Assembly (NCBI RefSeq): GCF_001613425.1
Contig: NZ_BDCI01000003.1
Coordinates: 248,001 to 312,000, forward strand
Direction of reading: 5' to 3'
Source: Nocardia vulneris
GTDB taxonomy: Bacteria > Actinomycetota > Actinomycetes > Mycobacteriales > Mycobacteriaceae
Length of the DNA stretch: 64,000 nucleotides
This document shows positions 8,631 to 15,931 of this stretch, one piece after another (position 1 is the first letter of the stretch; each line of letters begins with the position of its first letter). Both the position numbers and the translations under genes were made by a program. The notes beneath the pieces are model-generated. The model had not been told where the DNA came from. It saw nothing but the letters and a program-made list of their open reading frames with translations, and made no database searches.

Positions 8631-9444
8631 TATACCGTCGGGGCCATCGCCCTCCCCTCAGCTCGAATCCCATCGAGTCCGCGCGATCGCGGAATCATTC
8701 GGTATCGATGCCGCGCGCTACGACCGGTGCCGTCCGCGCTATCCCACAGAACTCGTCGCGGCGGTCGTCGACGCCAGTCCAGGACCGCGCGTCCTCGATA
8801 TCGGCACCGGCACCGGCATCGTCGCACGCCGATTCCAAGCCGCCGGCTGCACGGTCCTCGGCGTCGAACCCGATTCGCGCATGGCCGAATTCGCCCGCCA
8901 CCGGGGTGCCGAGGTCGAAGTGTCCACCTTCGAGACCTGGGATCCGGCCGGGCGCAACTTCGATGCCGCCGTCGCCGGGCAGACCTGGCACTGGGTCGAT
9001 CCCGTCGCGGGCGCGCACAAGGCGGCCCAGGCCCTGCGTCCGGGCGGCACCCTCGCCCTGTTCTGGAATGTGCAGCAGCCACCGCCCGAACTGGAACAGG
9101 CCCTCGCCGAGGTCTTCCACCGCGTGGTTCCGGAATCCCCGATCGCCCACCTGCCCAAAGTATCCAGCGTCGAGATCTACACGGCGATGTGCGACAAAGC
9201 CGCCGACGGCATTCGCGGAACGGCCGCGTTCGACGAGCCGCAACAGCAACGTTTCCAGTGGACCCAGCGCTACACCCGCGACGAATGGTTGGACTACTCC
9301 GCCACCACCGGCGCAACGACCCGCCTGGCGCCGGCCGTACTGGACGAGGTGCTCGCCGATCTCGGCGCGGTCATCGACCGCACCGGGGGCGATTTCGTCT
9401 GCCGGTACACGACCGTCATGGTCACCGCGACCAGAGCAGACTGA
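8623..9444 (+). CDS. Class I SAM-dependent methyltransferase
   Basis: A 273-residue protein with SFGIDAARYDRCRPRYP at the start, the SAM-binding motif VLDIGTGTGIVARRF (glycine-rich loop) and the acidic VLGVEPDSRM. WHWVDP and LRPGGTLALFWN are typical of the UbiE/Methyltransf_11 group. The acceptor is unknown. It is divergent from the TetR gene and its start codon lies inside the predicted operator, so expression is probably induced by the TetR ligand. Confidence 0.82.
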   Translation: MPTIPSGPSPSPQLESHRVRAIAESFGIDAARYDRCRPRYPTELVAAVVDASPGPRVLDIGTGTGIVARRFQAAGCTVLGVEPDSRMAEFARHRGAEVEVSTFETWDPAGRNFDAAVAGQTWHWVDPVAGAHKAAQALRPGGTLALFWNVQQPPPELEQALAEVFHRVVPESPIAHLPKVSSVEIYTAMCDKAADGIRGTAAFDEPQQQRFQWTQRYTRDEWLDYSATTGATTRLAPAVLDEVLADLGAVIDRTGGDFVCRYTTVMVTATRAD

Positions 9445-9550
9445 TTGCTCGTATTGTTCGCCGACCGGCTGTCCGATCTCCAGCCCCGACATCCCCGCGC
9501 CTGGTTACAGTCTCGGAAAACGCGGTCACACCGTGCGACGAGAGGAACCG

Positions 9551-9889
9551 ATGACCACAACCATCACAGACGAACAGATCCAACAGCTGGCCGCCTCCGC
9601 GAAGCCCTACAGCGTCGCCATCCTGCACTGGGGCCCGCAACGACACATGGACGGCGCCGCCGCGACCGAACTCGAACACCAGCGCCGCATGGTGACACTG
9701 CGCGCCGACGGCATCATCGCCATCCTCTGCCCGGTCGTCTCCGACACCGTGGCGGGCATCGCCATCATGACCGTAGCCCCCGAGGCAGCCGAAGAGATCA
9801 TGCACGCAGACCCCTGCGTCCAGGCCCAGATGATGCACTGCGAAGTCCACCCCTGCCTCAGCTTCCCCGGCGACACCCTCCCCGCCTGA
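9551..9889 (+). CDS. YCII-related small protein
   Basis: A 112-residue protein. The ferredoxin-like pattern YSVAILHWGPQ, ELEHQRRMVTLRADGIIAIL, GIAIMTVAPEAAEEIM, ADPCVQAQMMHCEVHPC resembles the YCII domain family, whose members have a conserved histidine and aspartate and unknown or dehydrochlorinase-like activity. GAGGAACCG before ATG 9551 gives a reasonable ribosome-binding site. It follows the methyltransferase gene by 106 bases and may belong to the same transcript. Confidence 0.65.
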   Translation: MTTTITDEQIQQLAASAKPYSVAILHWGPQRHMDGAAATELEHQRRMVTLRADGIIAILCPVVSDTVAGIAIMTVAPEAAEEIMHADPCVQAQMMHCEVHPCLSFPGDTLPA

Positions 9890-9931
9890 CCGGCTCGTTC
9901 GGGCGGTGTCGGCTAGGGATAGCGTGGCGGG

Positions 9932-10696
9932 GTGACGCAGGAAGACGATGTTGTCGGGCTGGTTCGGGGAGTGTTCGGGGCGCAGTTGGTCGGGGTCTAT
10001 CGGCACGGGTCGGCGGTGTTGGGTGGGTTGCGGCGGTATAGCGATATCGATGTGTTGGTGGTGAGTACGGACCCGCTGGACCAGGGGCAGCGGCGGGCGC
10101 TGTTGGCGGGGTTGCTCGAGTTGTCGGGTGAGGTGGGGGGAGCCCTGCGGCCGGTGGAGTTGACTTCGGTGGTGCAGGGTGCGGTGCGGCCGTGGCGGTA
10201 TCCGCCGACGAGTGATTTTCAGTATGGGGAATGGTTGCGGGCGGAGTACGAGGGTGGGGAAATACCCTCGGCCACAGTCAGTCCCGATCTGGCGGTGCTG
10301 ATAACCATGGTGCTGGACGGGGACTCGACGCTGGTGGGGCCGCCGCCCGCCCAGGTGCTCGATCCGGTCCCCAGGGCCGACCTGACGCACGCGATGGTGG
10401 CGGGCGTGCCGGAACTGTTCGGCGAACTCGAAACCGATACGCGCAATGTGCTTCTCACTCTCGCCCGGGTGTGGATGACCGTCGCCACCGGTGTGATCGC
10501 CGCGAAAGACGAGGCGGCCGAGTGGGTGCTGGATCGGATCGCGCCGGAGCACCGTCCGGTGCTCGCTCATGCGCGAGCCGTGTACCTGGGTGCGGCCGAA
10601 GAGGATTGGGCAGGACAGGCGGCACGGATCGAGCGGGCCGCCCTGACATTGCGTACCGGGATCGAGCAGGCCGCCGCGGGAAACCAGAAGTCCTGA
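9932..10696 (+). CDS. Aminoglycoside adenylyltransferase-like (ANT/AadA family) nucleotidyltransferase
   Basis: 254 residues. The N-terminal HGSAVLGGLRRYSDIDVLVV is the pol-beta nucleotidyltransferase motif (GS near 26-27, catalytic D38 and D40). It is followed by a helical C-terminal domain matching the DUF4111 part of ANT(3'')/ANT(9) enzymes (LLTLARVWMTVATGVIAAKDEAAEWVL, split here as LLTLARVWMT and AAKDEAAEWVL). These enzymes adenylylate streptomycin or spectinomycin. Length is normal. The first 400 bases use many G/T-ending codons, unlike the C-ending neighbours, hinting at a different history. Resistance is a family-level inference. Confidence 0.75.
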   Translation: MTQEDDVVGLVRGVFGAQLVGVYRHGSAVLGGLRRYSDIDVLVVSTDPLDQGQRRALLAGLLELSGEVGGALRPVELTSVVQGAVRPWRYPPTSDFQYGEWLRAEYEGGEIPSATVSPDLAVLITMVLDGDSTLVGPPPAQVLDPVPRADLTHAMVAGVPELFGELETDTRNVLLTLARVWMTVATGVIAAKDEAAEWVLDRIAPEHRPVLAHARAVYLGAAEEDWAGQAARIERAALTLRTGIEQAAAGNQKS

Positions 10697-10702
10697 GGCC
10701 GA

Positions 10703-11047
10703 TTACCTCGGCGTCACGAACGCCCGCGTGGTGATACCGAGGGTTTTGTCGGAGATGCAGGACGCGCGCATCGGCTGGCCGACCGCGGACGGCACCGATT
10801 CGGTGCCCGAGTAGGCGCCGAAGATCGGCCCGTCCGGCGTGCTGGGCGTCATCAGCCCGAGACATTCGACCTCGAGCGCGGACGCGCCGGCACCGTCGTG
10901 GCACCGCGCGACGGCGTCGGTGATCCCCGGCTCGACGTAGCACGCGGCGGGATCTCCTTGCGCGGACCCCGAGCCCGCGATCAGTAGCCCGGAGACGAGC
11001 GTGACCAGGCAGCCGCCTCCACCGATACGCCGCAGCAGGGTCCTCAC
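10703..11047 (-). CDS. Small secreted cysteine-containing protein, unknown function
   Basis: 114 residues. The first 30 form a signal peptide: basic RTLLRR, hydrophobic core, then a small-residue cleavage region near SGSAQG. The mature part has four cysteines, enough for two disulfides, and no domain that I recognise. The GTG at 11047 follows GAAAGGA by 6 bases. It is convergent with the adenylyltransferase gene and downstream of the UbiA gene on the same strand, but 100 bases away. Confidence 0.7.
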   Translation of the reverse strand: MRTLLRRIGGGGCLVTLVSGLLIAGSGSAQGDPAACYVEPGITDAVARCHDGAGASALEVECLGLMTPSTPDGPIFGAYSGTESVPSAVGQPMRASCISDKTLGITTRAFVTPR

Positions 11048-11148
11048 AGCAATCCTTTCTTCCGCGTTACCTCGCCCGAATCTTCGATCGTCCCTGGTGT
11101 TCCCTCAGAACGGCGGCAGACACGACGAGCCGCACCCGCACGAATTCG

Positions 11149-12063
11149 CTACGGCAGCATCAACGCCTGCGCGACCAAGGTGAGATACAGCGTCAGGATG
11201 AACAGCACGGCGGGCCCGAACGGATAGTCGATCCGCGCCGAGCGCAGGAACTTCCACGCGCCGAGCCCGGGCAGCGCCAGCAAAACCACCGGCACCCACG
11301 CGATCAGCGACCCGGGGGCCGCGAAATCCCATGGCCGGACCAGCAAGATATCGCCCAGCACCGCGACCACCGCGCACAACTGCATCGCCGCGACACTCCC
11401 GTTGGCGCCCAACGCATTCGAATACAGCATCTCGCCAGGGCGACGTTCCCGCGAAGTCTTCCTGGCGAATTCGAATTGCAGGAACGCGCCCGCGAAGATG
11501 ACCGCGACTGCCGCGGCCTGCCAGTGCGCCCGCACCTCGCCGGTGTCGATGGCCGAGACCACCACGTAGCCGGTGACGAGCAGTTGCACCGGATAGGTGA
11601 CGATCAGGTTCACCACGATGGCGTCGCGCACCGTGCGGAACGCGCGTTCCAGGCCCCACAGCGCCAGCCCGTAAGCCATTGCCACCGCAATCATCACGGC
11701 CGAGCCGACGGACAGCGCGAGACTGCCCGCGATCGCGCCGACCGCGATGACACCCATCGCGATCCGCAATTCCACGGCGCTCACCGCCCCGGTCACCAGG
11801 GGCCGGTCCGGATTGTGCACCCGGTCGTACTCGAGGTCCTTCTGCTCGTCGACCATCCGCAGGTACAGCAGCACGAACGCCACGACGACGATCCGGACCA
11901 CGGTGGCACCGGTCGGTCGCCACGCCGAATCCGGCTGTGTCACCAGCGAAGCCGTGCCTTCCAAGGCCAGCACCCACAGCACGCCGTACAGCAGATAGTG
12001 CGGTTTGTACATCACCGCGGTGAACCGCGCTATCCGCGCGACCGAGACCAGTGGGTTGGTCAC
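11149..12063 (-). CDS. UbiA-family prenyltransferase, last gene of the biosynthetic operon
   Basis: 304 residues with 7-9 predicted membrane helices. The first aspartate motif is visible in LRMVDEQKDLEYDRVHNPDR, the Mg-prenyl-diphosphate site of UbiA enzymes. The second aspartate motif is not obvious, so the fit is partial. The GTG start overlaps the stop of the nitroreductase gene (GTGA), showing translational coupling. UbiA enzymes transfer polyprenyl groups to aromatic or polar acceptors, or phosphoribose to decaprenyl phosphate. Here it probably modifies, or anchors in the membrane, the product of the upstream genes. Confidence 0.8.
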   Translation of the reverse strand: MTNPLVSVARIARFTAVMYKPHYLLYGVLWVLALEGTASLVTQPDSAWRPTGATVVRIVVVAFVLLYLRMVDEQKDLEYDRVHNPDRPLVTGAVSAVELRIAMGVIAVGAIAGSLALSVGSAVMIAVAMAYGLALWGLERAFRTVRDAIVVNLIVTYPVQLLVTGYVVVSAIDTGEVRAHWQAAAVAVIFAGAFLQFEFARKTSRERRPGEMLYSNALGANGSVAAMQLCAVVAVLGDILLVRPWDFAAPGSLIAWVPVVLLALPGLGAWKFLRSARIDYPFGPAVLFILTLYLTLVAQALMLP

Positions 12064-12671
12064 GCCCACCGATCCCAGCTGGTCAGCTCGGCGGCGGGCG
12101 TACGCCTGCCCGGCCGGTCCCGCCCGGGCAGCAGGTGCGCGACCGGCACCATGGCCACCTGGGTGACCTCGTCGTACGGAATCCCCAGCAGCTCCGCGAT
12201 TTCCCGCTCGTACGCCAGGTGCGCCGTGGTCAGGCAGGACCCCAGCCCACGTTCCCGCAAGGCCAGCATGAAATTCCACACCGCCGGATAGATCGATCCA
12301 TAGAAGCTCGCCAGCCGCGGCGGCGAGGCGGGTTCGGGCGGACGGCCGAGCGAGCAGACGAACACCAGCGCGGGCACCTCCGCCAGATGATCGGCGAGGT
12401 ACTGGCCGGACGCGAGATCGCCGAGCTGGTCGGGCCGCGGCGTCCGGCCGGACATGTTGGCGGCGAAGCTTTTGCGGTAGAACTCCCCGATCCGCCGCTT
12501 GGTCTCGCCGTCCTGCACGATGAGGAATCGCCACGGTTGCCGATTACTGCCGCTCGGCGCCTGCACCGCGATGTCCAAGCACGCCAGCAGATCTCCCCGA
12601 TCGACCGGCCGGGACAGATCGAGGCGGCGGCGGGTGGACCGAGTCATGGTGAGCAGTTCGACACCGGTCAA
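12060..12671 (-). CDS. Nitroreductase-family FMN oxidoreductase
   Basis: About 203 residues. PVDRGDLLACLDIAVQAPSG, SNRQPWRFLIVQD and the C-terminal GLGSCLTTAHL with LGIPYDEVTQVAMVPVAH form the FMN-binding nitroreductase fold. I chose the TTG at 12671 because GGAGG sits 7 bases upstream and TTGA overlaps the preceding stop; the ATG at 12647 has no such site. The family reduces nitro groups, enones or thiazolines using NAD(P)H. In an operon with an AfsA homologue it could perform a reduction step on a butenolide-like intermediate, which is inference. Confidence 0.8.
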   Translation of the reverse strand: MTGVELLTMTRSTRRRLDLSRPVDRGDLLACLDIAVQAPSGSNRQPWRFLIVQDGETKRRIGEFYRKSFAANMSGRTPRPDQLGDLASGQYLADHLAEVPALVFVCSLGRPPEPASPPRLASFYGSIYPAVWNFMLALRERGLGSCLTTAHLAYEREIAELLGIPYDEVTQVAMVPVAHLLPGRDRPGRRTPAAELTSWDRWA

Positions 12672-13660
12672 CGGTCGGCCTCCGGTTGCTCGACGCCGAA
12701 AGCCAGCTCGTCGTCGGCGAATTCGAGATCGATCTCGGCCGCCACGGCACCGGCCTGCCGGATCTCGCAGTGGATCACGGTGCGATCGGCCTGCTGTCCG
12801 GTGATCTCCGCGACACATTCCGCGGGCCGATCCAGCTCGACGAACCGTTCGAAAGAGCTTCCGACGCACTCCAATTGCGGGGCCCGGTGCAACACCATCG
12901 CCAACGCGGTCTGCCTGCACGCCTCGATCAGCAGACTGCCTGGCACGTGGTCCAGCTCGTGATCGAACAGGAATGGATGTCCCAGGTCCGGGACGAGCGT
13001 CGCACGCGCGGTATTGCCGTCCAGCTGCGGCGGTCCGATCACGACGTTGCGCCAATTCTCCCGGCCGACAACGGCGGCGGCGGCACGATCGCCCAGCGCG
13101 GACGCCCCGACGTACGGTCCGAGCTCGAGGCTCGTGCGGAAGGCGGAGCGCAGCGCCGCCCACTGTCGTGGCGTCACCCAGGAGAACGACCCGTCCACGG
13201 TCATCATCGACTCACCGCCGCAGTCGATTTCGAGCACCATGTCCAGGCCGTGCAGCGTGTCGCCGCGCACGTGCCTGCGCGGCACCCGCACCCGCATGAC
13301 GAGGTCGGCGGGCGCGGTGCCCACCGTCCATGCCGCGGTGTCCGCGCCGGTGCCGTTGAACGTGCGCACGATGAACCCCATATCGGCGGGGACGCCGTAG
13401 AACTCGTGGCTGAGCGCGATCGCGGCCTGCCTGGCCGCCTCCATCACCAGCAGCGGATCGTGGCGCAACCCCAGCGTCCCGGCGTGGTCGCTGTAATACG
13501 CGTGCATCCGCGGTAATTGGGCACCGGCCACGAACTCGTGCTCGGCGACGGTGTCCAGCGAGGTGACGAACACCTCGGACACCGCGCACCGATGCGCGAG
13601 CTCGCGCGAGATGGTGCGTAGATGGGTTGCCGTTTTCACCGTTTCCACATTTGCCGTCAC
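12668..13660 (-). CDS. AfsA/ScbA-family hotdog protein (butyrolactone-type biosynthesis)
   Basis: 330 residues with the duplicated AfsA hotdog domain. The first repeat has AVSEVFVTSLDTVAEHEFVAG and DPLLVMEAARQAAIALSHEF. The second has HPFLFDHELDHVPGSLLIEA followed by CRQTALAMVLH, the signature of the family. AfsA enzymes join a beta-ketoacyl group to dihydroxyacetone phosphate, making the precursor of gamma-butyrolactone signals. GGAGGG precedes the GTG at 13660 by 6 bases, and GTGA overlaps the upstream stop. No gamma-butyrolactone receptor gene is adjacent, so the product may be a metabolite rather than a classic signal. Confidence 0.85.
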   Translation of the reverse strand: MTANVETVKTATHLRTISRELAHRCAVSEVFVTSLDTVAEHEFVAGAQLPRMHAYYSDHAGTLGLRHDPLLVMEAARQAAIALSHEFYGVPADMGFIVRTFNGTGADTAAWTVGTAPADLVMRVRVPRRHVRGDTLHGLDMVLEIDCGGESMMTVDGSFSWVTPRQWAALRSAFRTSLELGPYVGASALGDRAAAAVVGRENWRNVVIGPPQLDGNTARATLVPDLGHPFLFDHELDHVPGSLLIEACRQTALAMVLHRAPQLECVGSSFERFVELDRPAECVAEITGQQADRTVIHCEIRQAGAVAAEIDLEFADDELAFGVEQPEADR

Positions 13661-14577
13661 GGTCGTCCCTCCTGCCAGTCTTCGGCGGATACCGGTCGCA
13701 GCGTCTGCTGCTGGGTGCCGGCCCGCATCGGGAGTACATAGGACCCGAGCACGATCACCGACCACGGATCGAGTTCTCGGCCATCGGCCCACGCGGCGTA
13801 CAGCAGCCGCGCACACTCGTCGTCCGCCTGTGGGTCGAAGTCGTCGGGGGCCGGCGCACCGGCCCGTGCCAGGTCACGCAGGATCTGCTCGGTCGCGTCC
13901 GCGCGATCGAAACTACGTGCGGGGACCTGCGTGTAGAGCCCATTGGTGAGCGCGAGCGCCTCGGCCGAGCGATCCTCGCCCGTGCCCGCCTGCGCGATCA
14001 CCGCCGCCCGCCGCTGCTCGCCCAGGTAGATGGCGAGCTCCCGCAGCACGTCGGCGGGGTCGTCGGGCGAATGCACCAGGTTGAGTAAATAGTTGTGTCT
14101 ACCGAGGAGGTATCGCAGCTGACCGGCCTCGCGTTTACGCGGATCCGTCGGCCCTTTGGCCTCGGTGAGGCGCACGGAGACGGGCAATGCCCCGTCCTCG
14201 CCCCGGACGACGAGCACCAGCACGTCCGAGATGCCGACCAACAGGTCGGCGAGCGTGCGGCGTTCGGGCGAGGCGATGTTCCAGGCGAAGTACCACAGCG
14301 CGCGGGCGAGATGCCGGTCCACCGCGACCCGGAACGCGGAGACGACCTGGAAGTCGTTGTCGGCCAGCCATTTCAGGGTGGGCCCGACTGCCCTGGCGAC
14401 GATCGCGTCGGGCTTGAGCAACAGCAGCGAATGCTCGCGGGCGAACTTCGCGGCGTCCACGCCGAGTCGATCGAGCTGGTCGACCGTCTCCAACAGGTAG
14501 GTATCGGCGGCGTAGGCCGTGACCTTCGCCGGCTGCGGCGTCAGCTCGGTGAGCAGTTGTTCCAGCGACGCGCTCAT
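13657..14577 (-). CDS. Nucleoside diphosphate kinase-like protein in the biosynthetic operon
   Basis: 306 residues, twice the size of a normal NDK. The NDK-like part spans about residues 48-182: LLLLKPDAIV matches the IKPDG loop, and NLVHSPDDPADVLREL aligns with [16 protein letters not shown] of the true Ndk encoded at 32977-33393. The histidine (H169) that carries phosphate in NDK and N166 are kept, while GSD has become SPD. The remaining 120 C-terminal residues match nothing I know. ATGA overlaps link it to both neighbours. It may phosphorylate a pathway intermediate or supply an NTP to the nucleotidyltransferase domain; this is inference. Confidence 0.75.
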   Translation of the reverse strand: MSASLEQLLTELTPQPAKVTAYAADTYLLETVDQLDRLGVDAAKFAREHSLLLLKPDAIVARAVGPTLKWLADNDFQVVSAFRVAVDRHLARALWYFAWNIASPERRTLADLLVGISDVLVLVVRGEDGALPVSVRLTEAKGPTDPRKREAGQLRYLLGRHNYLLNLVHSPDDPADVLRELAIYLGEQRRAAVIAQAGTGEDRSAEALALTNGLYTQVPARSFDRADATEQILRDLARAGAPAPDDFDPQADDECARLLYAAWADGRELDPWSVIVLGSYVLPMRAGTQQQTLRPVSAEDWQEGRP

Positions 14578-15665
14578 CGGTCCGCCCCGCCGAAGTCGTT
14601 GCCCGCCAGCACTTCTTCGATCGAAGGCAGCGGCACGCCCAGGTAACCGGATTCCAGGCAGTAGTCCAACAGCAAGCGCAGATACTCCTTACCACTCGCG
14701 GGCGCGGGTTTACCCAGCAGCACTTCGGCATTCGCGGTGGCGAAGCGCAATTTGCGGCGGAAATAGCTGGTGTAGAGCACACCGATGCGCCGGTAGTACT
14801 CGCGCTCGATGCCGTCGAGATCGTGCTCGTCGAACGTGCCGGCGGGCACGAAGGTCGCGACCTCGAAGGAGGGGTACTCGGCCAGCACGTCGGAGACCTC
14901 ACGCAGCGACAGCGCGTCCCGGCCGACGGCGTGGAAGGTGCGCCCGTGCGCGGAGTCGAAATCCAGTACGGCGGCGGCGATCACGTCGGCGACATGATCG
15001 ACCGGCGCCAGCGCGAGCGTCGCGTCGTACCGGCCGGGCAGCGAGCGCAGCTTGCCTTCGACCATGAGTTTGACGACGGTGTAGAGGTTCTTGTATTCGC
15101 GGATCACGCCGGTGCCGCTCGCGCCGGTGACGATGCCCGGCCGCACGATCGCCCAGCGCAGACCCTGCTCCCCCGCGGCCCGCACCAGCTGCTCGGCCCG
15201 GAACTTGCTCTCCTCGTAGCCGTTTCCGAACGACTGGCCCGCGTCGAGGTCGTGCTCACCGATGGTGCCGCTGCGTTCGCCGCACACGTAGGCGGTGCTG
15301 ACGTGGACGAACGGGACGTCCCACGCGCGCGCGAGTTCGATCGCGTTGGCGGTGCCCTGCACGTTCAGCTCGTCGTAATCGGTCGCCGAGGCGTCGAACG
15401 CCGTGGTCGCCGCCGAGTGCACGATGATGCCGACGCGGTCGGCCAGATCGGCCCGATCCGGCTCGGCCAGGCCGAATCCCGGCGCCCGGATATCACCGGC
15501 GACCGCACGGCCCGCGCCGAGCACGGTGCCGTCGTTGCGGATGATCCGCGAATTGCTGTGCAGCACCGCGGCAACCGGGCGGCTCGCGGCAGACAGCCGG
15601 GCGAGGACCTCCGCACCGACCAGTCCCGAGGCGCCGGTGAGCAATACCGTGTCCCGCCCGGTCAT
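14574..15665 (-). CDS. NAD(P)-dependent thioester-reductase-like SDR
   Basis: 363 residues. VLLTGASGLVGAEVLARL is the NAD(P)-binding Rossmann loop. GDIRAPGFGLAEPDRADLAD, IIVHSAATTAF and the catalytic YEESK match the NAD_binding_4 / thioester reductase group found at the end of carboxylic acid reductases and some NRPSs. Such enzymes release ACP-bound acyl chains as aldehydes or alcohols. It overlaps the acyl carrier protein gene (ATGA) and the NDK-like gene, so reductive release of the acyl-ACP made by the ligase is the natural reading. A plain sugar-epimerase-like role is less likely. Confidence 0.8.
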   Translation of the reverse strand: MTGRDTVLLTGASGLVGAEVLARLSAASRPVAAVLHSNSRIIRNDGTVLGAGRAVAGDIRAPGFGLAEPDRADLADRVGIIVHSAATTAFDASATDYDELNVQGTANAIELARAWDVPFVHVSTAYVCGERSGTIGEHDLDAGQSFGNGYEESKFRAEQLVRAAGEQGLRWAIVRPGIVTGASGTGVIREYKNLYTVVKLMVEGKLRSLPGRYDATLALAPVDHVADVIAAAVLDFDSAHGRTFHAVGRDALSLREVSDVLAEYPSFEVATFVPAGTFDEHDLDGIEREYYRRIGVLYTSYFRRKLRFATANAEVLLGKPAPASGKEYLRLLLDYCLESGYLGVPLPSIEEVLAGNDFGGADR

Positions 15666-15931
15666 GCGCGTCCCTCCGCGGCCAATGTCCCGGTGACCAG
15701 CGTGATGACCTCGCCGACGCGGCGCACGCCGACGAGCTGCTCGGGTCGATAACGGGGCAGCTCGAAGGAGCGCTCCAGCACCACGGTCAGCTCCATCAGA
15801 CGCAGCGAGTCGAAGCCCAGGTCTTCGATCAGCCGCTGACTGTCCTCGGCAGCTGCCTGCGCGTCCGGGGCCATCCGCTGGATCAGCCCACGGACCCGCT
15901 CGGCCACAGCGGCGTCGGCCACGGCGGTCAT
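15662..15931 (-). CDS. Acyl carrier protein
   Basis: 89 residues. LIEDLGFDSLRLMELTVVLE contains the DSL motif whose serine receives phosphopantetheine. Length and helical pattern are normal for a free-standing ACP. It overlaps the acyl-AMP ligase gene by ATGA upstream and the reductase gene by ATGA downstream. It most likely accepts the fatty acyl group activated by the ligase. Confidence 0.9.
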   Translation of the reverse strand: MTAVADAAVAERVRGLIQRMAPDAQAAAEDSQRLIEDLGFDSLRLMELTVVLERSFELPRYRPEQLVGVRRVGEVITLVTGTLAAEGRA

